Shown here: piece by piece, positions 21,186 through 31,856 of the stretch
Layout: every line of letters starts with the position of its first letter
Numbering within the stretch: position 1 is the first letter of the stretch
Source of the DNA: Candidula unifasciata
Lineage: Eukaryota; Mollusca; Gastropoda; Stylommatophora; Geomitridae
NCBI GenBank assembly: GCA_905116865.2
Contig: CAJHNH020008546.1
Span: 282,501 to 346,500, forward strand
Direction of reading: 5' to 3'
DNA length: 64,000 bases
The notes under the pieces: model-generated
What the model saw: only the letters and a program-made list of their open reading frames with translations
Databases searched by the model: none
What the model was told of the DNA's origin: nothing
Program-made: the position numbers and the translations under genes

Positions 21186-21261
21186 TGATCAGTATTCTGA
21201 CTTGCCTATCCGCATGATCAACGCTCTGAGTCCCTAATTTTGAATGTCATGAACTTATGAT

Positions 21262-21330
21262 GCAGAGTGTTATGTCCAGTTCCACAATCTAAATCAGAGT
21301 GTTATGTCCGGTTCCACAATCTAAATGGAA
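21262..21330. repeat. Short tandem duplication
   Basis: CAGAGTGTTATGTCC followed by GGTTCCACAATCTAAAT is present twice with single-base changes. Confidence 0.9.
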
Positions 21331-21635
21331 ATGCAGTCCATTGTTTTTGTGTGCGAATGTTGATCGAGATTTTATTCTGGATGCATTGTTCTGAGTTTTA
21401 TTGTAATCAAAAGTGCACACTTCACCTGGTTATTCTGTATTTTTCTATTCTTTTGGCGTCTCACTGATACCAGATTGTCTCCCCGGGACGTGGTTTTCTG
21501 TATTTGTCTTACGCTTCTCGGGTGGCAGGAGTGATGAGTTTGGTTTCTTCACGTTTTTGCATGCCCAACCATTTCATCATTTATCTGTCAGTAAAGATAC
21601 GGTCTTATTCAAACGTTCTCTCTAATGCCGATGGA
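21331..21635. other. Unassigned sequence
   Basis: Overlapping short plus-strand ORFs have no recognised domain. Confidence 0.35.
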
Positions 21636-21639
21636 TCAC

Positions 21640-21850
21640 CACAGTCTGGTGAGATTGATGCAGGGGGAAAAAGGGGAAGGGGGGTGACGAGAGGTTCTGG
21701 CAGATGCTCAAGGCTCAGAGGAAAGGCAAGACGGAAGTTTATTCATAATTCTACGGACACCGTTAGTATCGGAACTCTTCGCTAGCTGCTGAAGATGGGG
21801 CGGAGCGCTTATGGGAATGACCCAGGTGCTGTGATGTCAGTTCTTGAATC
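21640..21850 (+). mobile_element. Dispersed repeat family F, copy 2
   Basis: It shares CTCAGAGGAAAGGCAAGACGG, GGAACTCTTCGCTAGCTGC and TGAAGATGGGGCGGAG (parts shown) with the other family F copies. It ends in ATCAAATCAAATC. Confidence 0.75.
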
Positions 21851-22096
21851 AAATCAAATCAAATCTTCAATGCTGTCATTCGTAACCAACCATGTCCCTT
21901 TTTGTGTTATCAGTCACCTTACAGAGACAGCGCATTTCATGTGTAATTATTTTCTTTTCTGGTTGCCTTTTTACCTGGGTGGGGGATCTGGGTATCTAAG
22001 CAGTGGGGTTGACTAGTAGGTGACAACTCACGCTTTCTGTACTCTGGCTTATCTTTCTATCAAGTCTGTCATCCTCGGCAAATATCATCACCATTA

Positions 22097-22339
22097 TCAT
22101 CCCGTAACATTACGTGTCGTTGGGTCACCAGTTTCTGTTGACTGTCTGATCAGCTCTCTCCACCTTTGGCGGTCAGTGGCGATGGACTTCGTGGTTGCAT
22201 GTTTGAGGCCTGTCCAGTTAGTCAGGTTCTGTAACCAGATCTTTCTTGGTCTGCCTCTTCTCCTCTTTCCCTCAACTGAGCACTGCAGTATTGTTTCTGA
22301 GAGGCGGTTAGATCTTATTACAAGTCCATACCATTGCAT
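22097..22339 (-). mobile_element. LINE ORF2 C-terminal fragment (RSNRLSETIL type)
   Basis: The minus-strand translation has QWYGLVIRSNRLSETILQ, then GKRRRGRPRKIWLQNLTNWT and DRQRWRELI. This is the widespread LINE terminus (W.G...R, GKRRRGRPR..W, dRxxWR). It is intact over about 75 codons, but the RT is missing. Confidence 0.85.
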
Positions 22340-22419
22340 TGTCGCCTTTTCACTGTAGTTAAAAGAGGTTTATAGTTGCCAGTGTGTCTTCCACGCATAA
22401 ACTGCCTCTCGTTATGACC

Positions 22420-24060
22420 AGTAGCTAAGTTTTCGCGTCCGCTCTGATCTGGGAAGGGTGGCGCAGTCCTTGGTCACCTGGGTGACTCTGTCACATATCA
22501 CTCCTGTCGCGTGCCTAAAGTAAAGATTCCTCCTTCAGAACCAACAGCACTCAGAGATAATTATGTTGAGTCGTTTGGCTCGTATTGGTCTAAGGGATTC
22601 CCCGTGGCCAATATACGATCAACTTATCTCTGGAGTAGGGCAACTCAAGTATTGGCACTACAAAATATATCAGTATATAAATACAATATTTCTAGGCACA
22701 CTTGGCTGGACACCCCCACTACTTACTAAAGAAAGCCCCCAGGTTATGATAGTTCATTATCATAACCATGTTAACACATATAATAAAGATACATACATAC
22801 ACAACTGCTAAACACTTAAAAAGGTGAAATAGAGACACCTAAGTCAGCCATGAAATTGAATGCATGTAATCAATATAAAATAGATATATAAAAGTGAGAC
22901 AATTGCCAGATCTCCTAGGCTAGATCTCAGGATATCCTGTCCAAATCACAAAGATACTACACAGACAGAAGGTCTTGGAGATGACATCTTGTCATCATTG
23001 GACAACCTTGGAGCTGTGAGGAATAAAGCACATAAGGTATCAAACTGCACTTAGCCTCTTTCTGTCTATGATGCCTCCCTCAGCTCCTGATGATTCGACT
23101 GTCTTTGACTCTGGTAATTCTGCTCAACTGGATCAGGTAGTGAAAGAGTACTTCACCGTAGAAGACACAGCAACTGTACCTGTATTTAGCAAGTCTCTAT
23201 CACCAGTAAGGACACACAATGTCTTTGAGCCACACTAAGCTCTAGCACTGGTAGCTGTTTGAGGTACCATCTCCCACATGTTGGAGATGTCAGGAACCTT
23301 CACAGGTGTTAGCTGGTGGGTAACCGTTTGTTTCTGGTGGTTTGATGGTTGGTGGATGTTGGTCGGACTGTGAATCTTCTTCCAGCTCTTCAGAAAATAT
23401 ACATCCCAAGCATATGTAAAAACTGAGACATTCCAGATTGCCTTGAAAAGTGAAATTTATACAGGCACAGATTAACACATCTGGACGCTTGAGAAGCTGG
23501 CAAGGAGAATAGTGTCACTTAAACACTTCAGGCGTTGGTACAAAAGAAGTCCCTTGTATACTTGGGCAAGGAGTAAATCGGTTTCCAAGAAACCTCAAAT
23601 AACTCCCTTAACATATCTCCAAGAGATATACATTTAAAAGTGGAGTTTAGTTAAAGTAACCAGAAAAGGCAGACATAATAATGTTGTCCAATACAGACCT
23701 ATATATATAGATATAGGGGACTATATATTTCTGGGCGAGTCCAAGTTTGAATTTTGTGCAGATTACAGGTAAGACAGGTTATCAGCCTTACAGACCGATG
23801 CGTAATGGCTATCATTTCACGACAGTGACGACCGAGCCGGTGTAGTATCCGATCTATTTGTCAATAGCATAGTGCATCTCGAGCAGTATTTCACCCCTGG
23901 CGGGGCCCAATCCTCACTGATACAGTTTCCAGTCTGCACTACGGAGAGGTGGGGTTGGCCTGTGCCATCACGACAGGCTACTAATTTCCACTTTTCACCT
24001 TCCGAGGAGAGCTAGCGGCCCCCAACAATGTTGGCTGCAGTGCCAGGCGTGACCACTGCT
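22420..24060. repeat. Dispersed sequence G, copy 1
   Basis: Several blocks recur in the same order at 24880-25860. These are AGAACCAACAGCACTC, TGTTGAGTCG, CCCGTGGCCAAT, GAGTAGGGCAACTCAAG, later AGAAGTCCCTTGTAT, and AAGGAGTAAA. Copy 1 has about 600 bp more between blocks, including a GTTATGATAGTTCATTATCATAACC inverted repeat near 22742-22768. The element class is unknown. Confidence 0.65.
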
Positions 24061-24187
24061 CAGCAAATATTCTTCCTAGCAATTTGAATTCTTCTACTTA
24101 TTTGATTGTAGTACCACTAACATGAACGTTCATGTTATTTTAGTTCCTGCCTATTGCTCTTAATTCAGTATATCAAAACTGCACAGC

Positions 24188-24218
24188 TAACAACAACAAC
24201 AACAACAACAACAACAAA
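24188..24218. repeat. (CAA)n microsatellite
   Basis: About 9 CAA units end 27 bp before the predicted splice acceptor of the exon that follows. Confidence 0.95.
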
Positions 24219-24245
24219 CTTTAGGCCAATCTGTTTCTTCCACAG

Positions 24246-24474
24246 TGGGCAGGTCGACCGCGGGCCTACATAATTTACAGAATTGTGGTGGGACTGGCTC
24301 TCCTGGGCTGGGTATCAGGAGATGTTGTGTATGAGACCAACGAGTTCTATATGGGAGAGGCCTGGAGATGGCTGGTGTTCGCCTCCAACTGGAGCTTCGC
24401 AATTCTGGCAGTTTCTGCGGTGTTCCAAGCGGTCACCTGCACCATATATGAATACAAGCCATACTGGATAATGG
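24246..24474 (+). CDS. Putative internal exon of a rolling stone-like membrane protein
   Basis: A 229-bp open stretch is bounded by a good acceptor (CTGTTTCTTCCACAG) and donor (GGGTAAGT, intron from 24475). Its 76 codons include YIIYRIVVGLALLGWV, a likely membrane helix, then EAWRWLVFASNWSFAILAVS, a second helix, and a YEYKPYWI end. Drosophila rolling stone-type proteins have a similar layout: a helix starting YR, then KWF..LTNW.F in the next helix. The W..L...NW.F motif is the main reason for the call. The phase is 1 at the 3' end. No partner exon was found in the window; both neighbouring introns hold repeats. The family call is from memory and moderately sure; the exon call is firmer. Confidence 0.6.
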
Positions 24475-24562
24475 GTAAGTCTTGTGTCTGAGGCAACGGT
24501 ACTCACAGGTTTGTTTGTTTCCTTGTGCACTGGGTGTTTTTCGTTTCTTTTCACCCCACACA

Positions 24563-24800
24563 GACAGTTCAATATTTCAGGGGGTGGTAAATAGGCTGCA
24601 TGCAGTCGTGCGACCTAGGCTGCATGCAGTCGTGGGACCTAGGCTGAACTCTCTCATGGAATGTAGGTGGGTTGGGGTTCGGTCCAGTTCTAGAAGTTTT
24701 GGGGTAGTTAAAAGCACAACACAGCCAAGAAACCCGGTGTTACCACCATATAAAATATTGGACTGTCCCTGTGACGTCTTGGGGGGTGGGGGGGGGTGGG
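24563..24800. repeat. Dispersed repeat family E, copy 2
   Basis: It matches 1455-1695 from ATTTCAGGGGGTGG to a TATTGGACTGTCC end, then a G-rich run. It lies 90 bp into the predicted intron after the exon. Confidence 0.85.
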
Positions 24801-24879
24801 AGGGGAGAGACTTATTACAAAAGAACCCCTTTTCAATCCTTATAAATTACTGCCGACGAGCCAGCCTAGTAGACTTCTG

Positions 24880-25860
24880 CAAAGGTTGGAAGGATGTCGC
24901 AGTAGCTGTGTCCGATGGTCGTCATTTTATGACACACTTTTGTCACATACCGCTCCTGTCACGTGCCTGATTTAAGGATTTCTCCTTAAGAACCAACAGC
25001 ACTCTGAAATAATAATGTTGAGTCGTTGGCTCGTGTTGGTCTAAGGGATATCCCGTGGCCAATGTACGCTCAACTTATTTCAGGAGTAGGGCAACTCAAG
25101 CTTAGGAATTCCTCAAATATAGAACTGGTACTTTGAATGCGCCAATTTTATTCATAGACTGTATACACGTCTTGATACCTTGGAGATCAGGCGAAAGAAT
25201 GCCGCTCAAAACTACGCTTGGCGTCTCTAGGAAAGAAGTCCCTGTATTCATGCCCAAGGAGTAAACAGGCTTACAGGAATTTCTTAATTAAACACCAGAA
25301 ATACTCAGCCAACAGTTGCAAGTTTGAAAATGAAGATTTCTCAAAGCAACTAGAGGGTCTAGAAATGAATATTTCACCATATAAAGGTGTATATCAATAT
25401 AAAGGATATATACCCCTCCGCACGAGTTTAAGTTTGAAATGTGACGTGCCCGCTAAGGGAAGTCAGCATCACGACTCGTCCATCGTGTAGGGTTGGCTGT
25501 TAACTCCACGACAACATTGACGACCTCTGGGCATCAAGAACTCACTCTCCTGTGACGCGACATCTTTACTACAGCAAGTTGGCGATTTTAACGACCCCAT
25601 AAAATCTGCAACTAGGCCGGAGCCAACCCCTATTCTGAACTTAGGTCCCACGAGACAGTGCATTCTATGTGTCGCTGCAGACGCAGAACTCTACCCTCTG
25701 CAATAAACTCATTTCCTAAGCACAATTCTAGACTGCTGATATGTACCCACCAACAAACACTAATACTATATACTAAATAGCTCAAAAAAGCCACTATGTA
25801 CCTGTCCGCAGTGCAACATCTACGCGAGCTAGACAGCTGACACCCCTGCACCTTACACGT
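24880..25860. repeat. Dispersed sequence G, copy 2
   Basis: It shares ordered blocks with 22420-24060 and lacks some inner sequence of copy 1. Together the two copies flank the exon in the same orientation. I could not recognise LTR ends (TG..CA with duplication) or an internal retroviral-type reading frame. Confidence 0.65.
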
Positions 25861-25869
25861 GGATTGGAT

Positions 25870-26080
25870 TGGATTTTATTCCCCACCAGGACATCACACA
25901 AGCGATAAACACCCAATGACACAAAGTGCCACCATGCGGATGAGGATCACCGTGGAGAGGTCCCAGAAACCGCGTTCAGACATTTGGCCATAATGATGAC
26001 CTGTCTATATTGCGGCCCCTGGCAAAAGCCAGAGTGGGGCTTCAAATAACAAAAAATAACGTCCTAAGAAGGACGGTGTG
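25870..26080 (+). mobile_element. Retroposon-like repeat D, copy 3
   Basis: A good copy: CCACCAGGACATCACACAAG, GTGCCACCATGCGGATGAGG, GAGAGGTCCCAGAAACCGCG, then GGGGCTTCAAATAACAAAAA. A TGGATTGGATT segment precedes it. Confidence 0.9.
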
Positions 26081-26204
26081 ACCGTATGACAGCTGAAGGC
26101 GAAGTCTGACCGTCCAATCACAGTTTTCTGTCTTGCCTTCATCATTCATAAGTGTGTATATGGGCGTGGCCAGGGACCGAAATTGTGATAAGAACTGATA
26201 AAAC

Positions 26205-26470
26205 TGCATATATGTTAATGAGGGAAGATTAGAGGTTGTGAACATTTTTTTTTTAAATACCCTCGGTCATTGATTACCAACAGTAGTGATACAGTAAAGA
26301 AATGAAACAACGACTATCAGTTGCTCTGCAGAGTCTAAAACAATCAAATGAATTATGAAGTGGGACAGACAGACGAGCAAGAAACCTTAAAAAGAACGTT
26401 AAGAGAAGCCAAAAGTGCTGGACGGAATTCCATCCATGAAGTCGAAGTGATCGCAAATGTTAGAACCGAC
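26205..26470 (+). mobile_element. LINE ORF2 fragment, decayed copy of the 43.3-kb family
   Basis: ATATATGTTAATGAGG, GATTGGTTACCAACA-like sequence (here GATTACCAACAGTAGTGA) and CGACTATCAGTTGCTCT line up with 43345-43460. Frame is lost through indels, including a T run near 26246-26255. Confidence 0.75.
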
Positions 26471-26570
26471 CAGAGAAATAGACTGCAAGACCTGTTTGAC
26501 ATATAATGACACAACAAGACAGTAATGGCTCAATAAGTATAGAAGCAGTTTACCAGACAACCATCTAGCT

Positions 26571-26734
26571 CAGTGTTTCCCAACCCGTTTTCAAAGCCTT
26601 TCTACCCCCCCCCCCTTCCTTTTTACATGTAATTTAAACTATGGACGAGTCCATTTTCGAACAGCCTTGCTTTTAACAATCAAATTGTCCCCCCCCCCCT
26701 TCCCTCCCTCCCATGGAGCGTGGGCAAAACACTG
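26571..26734. mobile_element. hAT MITE, type CAGTGTTTCCC
   Basis: It starts CAGTGTTTCCCAACCC and ends GGGCAAAACACTG, with a C-rich interior. The flanks are ATCTAGCT (26563-26570) and GGCTAGGT (26735-26742), which match at 5 of 8 positions. A second MITE begins right after the right flank. Confidence 0.8.
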
Positions 26735-26742
26735 GGCTAGGT

Positions 26743-26904
26743 CAGTGATTCCCAAACTGTGCGCCACAGCGCCCGCGACTCTTTGCAGGGGCGCTGCAAA
26801 GCGAAATATTCCGAGATACACGAGTTTTAGGTTAGGGCGCCATGGAAAAATTGTAATTGATAAAAGGCGCTGCGACTTTTAAAAAACAAGTTTGGGAAAC
26901 ACTG
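26743..26904. mobile_element. hAT MITE, type CAGTGATTCCC
   Basis: 162 bp starting CAGTGATTCCCAAACTG and ending GTTTGGGAAACACTG. The flanks GGCTAGGT and GTCTAGGT (26905-26912) match at 7 of 8 positions. It shares its left flank with the preceding MITE, so the second element entered the edge of the first one's target duplication or next to it. Confidence 0.9.
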
Positions 26905-26919
26905 GTCTAGGTAAAGGTG

Positions 26920-27195
26920 CCCCGCCTGGGAGACAACCCAGGTAAACTCCATAGATAGCTGGACATGTTATGGAAGACAACCCAGGTAAACTCCATAGAT
27001 AGCTGGACATGTTATTGGAGACAACCCAGGTAAACTCCATAGATAGCTGGACATGTTATGGGAGACAACCCAGGCAAATTCCATAGATAGCTGGACATGT
27101 TATGGGAGATAACCCAGGTAAACTCCATAGATAGCTGGACATGTTATGGGAGACAACCCAGGCAAATTCCATAGATAGCTGGACATGTTATGAGA
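26920..27195. repeat. 44-bp tandem repeat, 6 units
   Basis: GACAACCCAGGTAAACTCC and then ATAGATAGCTGGACATGTTA repeat every 44 bp. Some units have CAGGCAAATTCC or GATAACCC variants. It starts within 20 bp of the second hAT MITE. Confidence 0.95.
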
Positions 27196-27687
27196 GTAAA
27201 TGGACTTGAGACTTGAGAACTTGGTAATAATTAGCAAGACTGATAGAAAAAGAGAGCAAGATGAAGGTAGAAGAGATACATATCTGAATGGCCTGGCCAC
27301 ATGGATAGGGGCGTGACAAGAACACTTACCTGATCCGTGATACTGGTATTCGTGTGGGATGATGATACATAACAGCCTACGCTTACTGGCACGGCACGTG
27401 AATATGACGATGATGATATATAGCATAACTGAAATGATCCGGACACCCTAATATTATCTCTGTAATCCTCCATCGGGGTCTGTGGCTTAGACATTGCGAA
27501 CTTTGTTCATATTTATGAAGGAGACCTGGTTCGATTCAGGTGGTGGACGATTTGACAGCAGACCGCTTTGCGTTGGCTTCGACAGGCGACCATTGAGTTA
27601 TTTCTTCAACTAATGAACGGAAAATGCCTGGTAAAATTTCAATAAAATGTGCTCGACTGACTTGTTTTTTACATTCACTCTGATGAG
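27196..27687. other. Unassigned sequence
   Basis: No repeat or gene signal was recognised. A GATGATGATA run lies near 27413. Confidence 0.4.
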
Positions 27688-27925
27688 ATCGTCAGCTCCG
27701 TGGCTAAGTCGATGCGAACGCTTCGTAATGCCGGGGTGTCGAGTTCGATCCCAGCTGCGGGCTATGCACCTTGCGTTGGTTTCGACAGTGGTATCAGGGG
27801 GGCCGACCGTTTCAGACAGCAATGGCAAACTAATGGAGGTAAATTTGCCTAGAGAAACCACACAACAGACAGGGGCTGCTGGGTTTGGTTTTGCAACGTC
27901 CTGTAAAGAATACGCAACTAACCTA
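27688..27925 (+). mobile_element. SINE-A copy, plus strand
   Basis: Head TCAGCTCCGTGGCTAAGTCG with an A-box match TGGCTAAGTCG, and a B-box match GAGTTCGATCCC. The body ends TGCAACGTCCTGTAAAG. The tail is ACTAACCTAACC. Confidence 0.95.
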
Positions 27926-28730
27926 ACCTGTTGAGATCTCTCAAATACACAAGAAGCACTGGTTTTAACCACCTAACTCTCTGTTGTCTACGTTTTATTG
28001 TCACTGTTTCATGTTTATTCATAGACTGTATTGCACTCGTGAACTCCGGGGATGTTCCCGGAATGTAAATATTCATTGAGATCTTTGAACTTCGTTGTGG
28101 CCAGATCGGGTTTTGCGTAGTTGAGCTTAAAACTTCGTTTAATATTTTTTTCCAAGTGGGCGACACTCCTCCCCCACCCCCTTCCTCCTTTTTACATCCT
28201 TTGCGTGTGTGTTTATGTGCGTGTGTGTGTGTGTGCGTGCGTGTATGTGTGATTGTCATGAGTTTCTCGTGGATAGATGCTTTTGCGATAAGCTTGAGTT
28301 AGAATCTCTAGAATGTCGACACTTCACCTCCATCTGAGGATCTGGACTAGTGTCTGAGTTGAGTTACTACAAGACCTAATCCAGGATATCCACGAAAACA
28401 GCCAAATGTGGCTTGTAATGTAAATAAACAGCAGCTACGCTTGGTACCCACCAGCAAAGGAAAGGGGTTTTAGATGTCTAGATTACTTTAATTAATGAAT
28501 TGTTGGACAGGGCAGGTGACCCCTCCTGACAACAGTGTATAGTGGATTGTTGTCCAGGATATTTTGGTGTGCGAAGTAATGAGCAAGTTGATGGATTAGC
28601 TGTTGTCGCCCCTCCGGGTGATGAGCTACTTTATAATCAAGTAAACGCGGTGAAAGCTATCTAGAATGAAGTGGGCAGCGGAACAGAACTGGCCGAGTAA
28701 CCCATACCTTCAGCGGGGGTAAGCAGGCGT
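27926..28730. other. Mostly unassigned, with a (TG)n run
   Basis: A TG-rich run lies at about 28203-28252. The rest, including ORFs near 27918-28259, shows nothing recognisable. Confidence 0.4.
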
Positions 28731-28734
28731 TATC

Positions 28735-28990
28735 GGCGTCTGGGGTTTAGGCTTTGAGAACGAGATTCGAAATGCCAGGATGTCGGGTACCATCAAAGCT
28801 GCGGGTCTTTGCGCCTTTTCGATGATTTCAACAGTGGTATCGAAAAGCCGACCGTCCAAAAAGCAGTAGCACTGGACGTAAATTTGCCAAGAAAACCACA
28901 ACAGCCCCCCCCCCCCCCCCCCCCCCCCTCCCAAAAAAACCTGCTGGAGTTGGTTCTCAAACTTCCTGCAAAGAATACTAAACTAACTTT
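28735..28990 (+). mobile_element. Degenerate SINE-A copy interrupted by a C tract
   Basis: The family order is kept: AATGCCAGGATGTCGGGTACC, TTTCAACAGTGGTATC, GACGTAAATTTGCC, then a C run at 28906-28927 and CAAACTTCCTGCAAAG (parts shown). The promoter boxes are decayed. Confidence 0.8.
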
Positions 28991-29029
28991 TTTAGAAAAA
29001 GCTGGGGTTATGGATAATATTTAACGCTG

Positions 29030-29165
29030 GGGGAAATATAGGCGGGCTTTGGGTCATAATGCAACAGCTCCTATTAGCATGGGAACTCTTAATTGGCTAC
29101 TGAAGAAGGGGACGTTGCACGCGTGGGAATGCTCCGTGATGTCACTTCTTGTTAATTCACACCTT
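29030..29165 (+). mobile_element. Dispersed repeat family F, fragment
   Basis: GGGAACTCTTAATTGGCTAC, TGAAGAAGGGGACG and GTGATGTCACTTCTTG match the 3' half of the 15.9- and 21.6-kb copies. Confidence 0.7.
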
Positions 29166-29221
29166 TATTCAAGCGTGTATTCATAATAATGAACTATACA
29201 GTCCCAATCTGTTTCAAAATA

Positions 29222-29446
29222 AGTTAGTTGCGTTTCCTTTACAGGACGTTGTAGAACCAGCCCTAGCGTTTGTTGGCTGTTGTGGGTTTTCTAGGCAAGT
29301 TTACGCCCAGTAGTTTGCCCTCTGAACGGTCGGTTTCTCGATACCACTGTTGAAATCAACGCAAGGCGCAAGGCCTGCAGCTGAGATCGAACCTGGCACT
29401 CCGACAGTACGAAGCGCGTTCGCAACACCTACGCCACAGATGCCGA
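29222..29446 (-). mobile_element. SINE-A copy, minus strand
   Basis: It has the complete order from TTTCCTTTACAGGACGTTG to a decayed head near GCCACAGATGCCGA. The B-box side reads GAGATCGAACC on the plus strand. Confidence 0.9.
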
Positions 29447-29711
29447 AAATCTGTTTCAATCCTATTTAAAAATACAAAACTGTCTGTATACATCCTTTAG
29501 AATAGTATGTCCACACAAATTCTGTAGAAAATTACAGAACTGTCTGTATGAATGCAGTGGACAGAATGTATGATTAAATCTTATAGAGAAACAAAAAGCT
29601 CTGATTCTAATTTATATTTTTGAAATACAACAATGTTTGTGTACATCCTAAAATAGACAGAAGTGCCTGTGTCGATCATGCAGATAAAATTACATAATTA
29701 TTAAAATATAG

Positions 29712-29982
29712 AAAGTAAAGGATCCCTTTTTCACGCCTTTCAGGCGGATTGGCTATACAGGGATAGACGTGTATTTTATAGACCAACGGCACACGATGGG
29801 TGATGTGGTCAGTGCCATAACGGCCGCCTTTACTTCACAGGACTGCTCCCGGTACCCACTTAAGGCTGGGTCTGCCTGGGAGCCAAGGTCATTTTTTTTA
29901 AAAATCTGACTCCGCCAGGGAGCGAACCTAAGACCTTCCGGTCAGCAGGTGAGCGTCTAGCCGCTAGACCACGGCGACTCCC
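29712..29982 (-). mobile_element. SINE-B copy with target-site duplication
   Basis: A full-length copy with A-box side GTGGTCTAGCGG and B-box side GGTTCGCTCCC on the minus strand. The flanks TTATTAAAATATAG (29698-29711) and TTATTAATATATAG (29983-29996) match at 13 of 14 positions. Confidence 0.94.
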
Positions 29983-30169
29983 TTATTAATATATAGCCTA
30001 TAGAAAAATACAGACTCGATCTGTAGAAATTCTGCATAAAACACAGAACTTTCTGTATAAATCCCATTGAAAAAAAAAAACAGAACTGTCTGTATAAATA
30101 CCATGGAAAATACAGAAATGTCTGTATAAATACCATGGAAAATACAGGGCTGTCAGAGTGACTGAAGTT

Positions 30170-30355
30170 CAACCCCACCAGGACCGCACAAAGATCGATC
30201 AACACGCCGTGACACAAAGTGCCATAATTTGCATGCTGATCACCAGGTTACGGTCACAGGAACCCCGCTCAACAGTTAGGTTGTATTTAGGGCTCCCGAC
30301 CACAGCCAGGGTAGGGCTTTGAAATAACGAACAACTGTATCCCATATTGAGACGA
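30170..30355 (+). mobile_element. Retroposon-like repeat D, copy 4
   Basis: CCCACCAGGACCGCAC, CACAAAGTGCCATAATT, then GCCAGGGTAGGGCTTTG and AAATAACGAACAA. It lies inside the decayed 33-bp array. Confidence 0.85.
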
Positions 30356-30555
30356 ACATAACACATCATTATATAACAGAGCTGACCGGATAAATCCTAT
30401 AAAATACAAAACTCTCTATATAAATCTTATAGACAGTATTATAAACTATTCATATAATTCAGCATAATAATACAGACAATCTGTATAAATCATGTAGAAA
30501 AACAAGGACCCCATCCTTATACACCCATAGACAACAAAATTACAAAACTACGTGT

Positions 30556-30794
30556 GTAAGATGGAGCTGTCACTTCAAGGTCCCCGCGGACATTCTGGCT
30601 ATGAAAGTGTCTGCCCCATACTGTGCCACCCGAGTCCCAGACGTCAGTTTAATAACCCCCATTGCTGGTGGTGCCAGAATACTCTTCTTACTATTACCGT
30701 GTGGATCAGTTTCCCGAAGTAAAAAAAAAAAAAAATCGATCAGTCTTAGCGGACGAAACAGTGCCATTTTTCTCAGCTAAATTCTGGTAGCGTC
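30556..30794. other. Unassigned sequence with an A run
   Basis: A(15) lies near 30721. No element or gene was recognised. Confidence 0.35.
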
Positions 30795-31313
30795 AGGACG
30801 CTATATTTCGTCTACGTCTACGACCCTGTATTCCGTCTACGTTTACGACCCTATATTCTGTCTACGTCTACGACCCTATATTCCGTCTACGACCCTATAT
30901 TCCGTCTACGTCTACGACCATGTATTTCGTCTACGACTCTATATTCCATCTACGTCTAAGATCATGTATTCCGTCTAAGATCCTGTATTCCGTCTACGTC
31001 TACGACCCTGTATTCCGTCTACGACTCTATATTCCGTCTACGACCCTGTATTCGGTCTACGTCCCTATATTCCATCTACGACCATATATTCCGTTTACGT
31101 CTACGACCCTATATTCCGTCTACGACTCTATATTCCGTTTACGACCCTTTATTCCGTCTACGACCCTATATTCCGTCTATGACTTTATATTCGGTCTACG
31201 TCTACGACTCTATATTCCGTCTACGACTCTATATTCCGTCTACGTCTACGACCCTATAATGCGCATACGACCCTATATTCCGCCTCCGTCTACGACCCTA
31301 TATTCCGTTAAGG
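30795..31313. repeat. 19-bp minisatellite with optional 6-bp insert
   Basis: The unit TACGACCCTATATTCCGTC (19 bp) is repeated about 20 times. Some units carry an extra TACGTC (25 bp). Because 19 is not a multiple of 3 the frame rotates, which explains the 133-codon Tyr/Arg/Pro ORF at 30920-31321. It is not a protein gene. Confidence 0.95.
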
Positions 31314-31591
31314 TAAAATAATTATGAAGGGGAATGAGAGAAGGAAGGCAAAGGGAAAGAGAGTCGTAAGGAATAATATCTTATCGGAGCTTTTCCACAA
31401 TGGAAACAAATTTGTATTCATCAGAATGTGTCTAAAAAGATGCCGGTACTTACCATAAAATGAACAGTCAATTATAATATAGTGCGAACAAACAGGTGAC
31501 ATTACTGCGTACCATTGCATACCGTTTTTTTTTTTTTTTTAGTCAGATATGCTGTCCCCATTGTAGGATGCAATTTTTCGATTTTTGAAGC

Positions 31592-31700
31592 CATATATAG
31601 CTAGGTATATTATGCCTGTCAATATGCCTGGTCTGGAGCAACGGCGATCACGACTTTCCAACCTTCTCCACACCCACCCCTACTCTTTCATCACTAAATA
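31592..31700. repeat. Direct repeat, left copy, flanking a repeat D insertion
   Basis: ATATAGCTAGGTATATTATG, TCAATATGCCTGGTC, GAGCAACGGCGATCACGAC and CTTTCCAACCTTCTCC occur here and again at 31857-31975 with few changes. Confidence 0.9.
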
Positions 31701-31835
31701 TAGCAGGGCCATAAATATGGCCTAAGCGCTGAACGGGGTTTCCGGGACCTCTCCACGGGTGATCCTCATCCGCATGGTGGAACGTTGTGTCACCGGGTGT
31801 TTATCGCTGGTGTGGTGTCCTGGTGGGCTACAACT
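31690..31835 (-). mobile_element. Retroposon-like repeat D, copy 5 (5' part)
   Basis: On the plus strand it runs GGGCCATAAATATGGCC, GCGCTGAACGGGGTTTC, CTCATCCGCATGGTGG and GTGTCCTGGTGGG. The A-rich 3' tail seen in other copies is absent. It lies between two direct repeats of about 110 bp. Confidence 0.85.
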
Positions 31836-31856
31836 TACATACATACAAAATTCCAG

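Larger units (their letters stand above)
29450..30540. repeat. Decayed tandem array around TACAGAACTGTCTGTATAAA
   Basis: Units of about 33 bp (AATACAGAACTGTCTGTATA, then AATCCCATGGAA) recur with many substitutions from 29465 to 30515. Two short blocks near 30075-30150 are still nearly identical. SINE-B (29712-29982) and repeat D (30170-30355) interrupt it, so the array is older than both insertions. Confidence 0.8.

Noticed and set aside
22420..25860. An LTR retrotransposon with LTRs at 22.4 and 24.9 kb
   Set aside because: No TG..CA ends, primer-binding site, or gag/pol reading frame were seen between them, and the exon lies inside.
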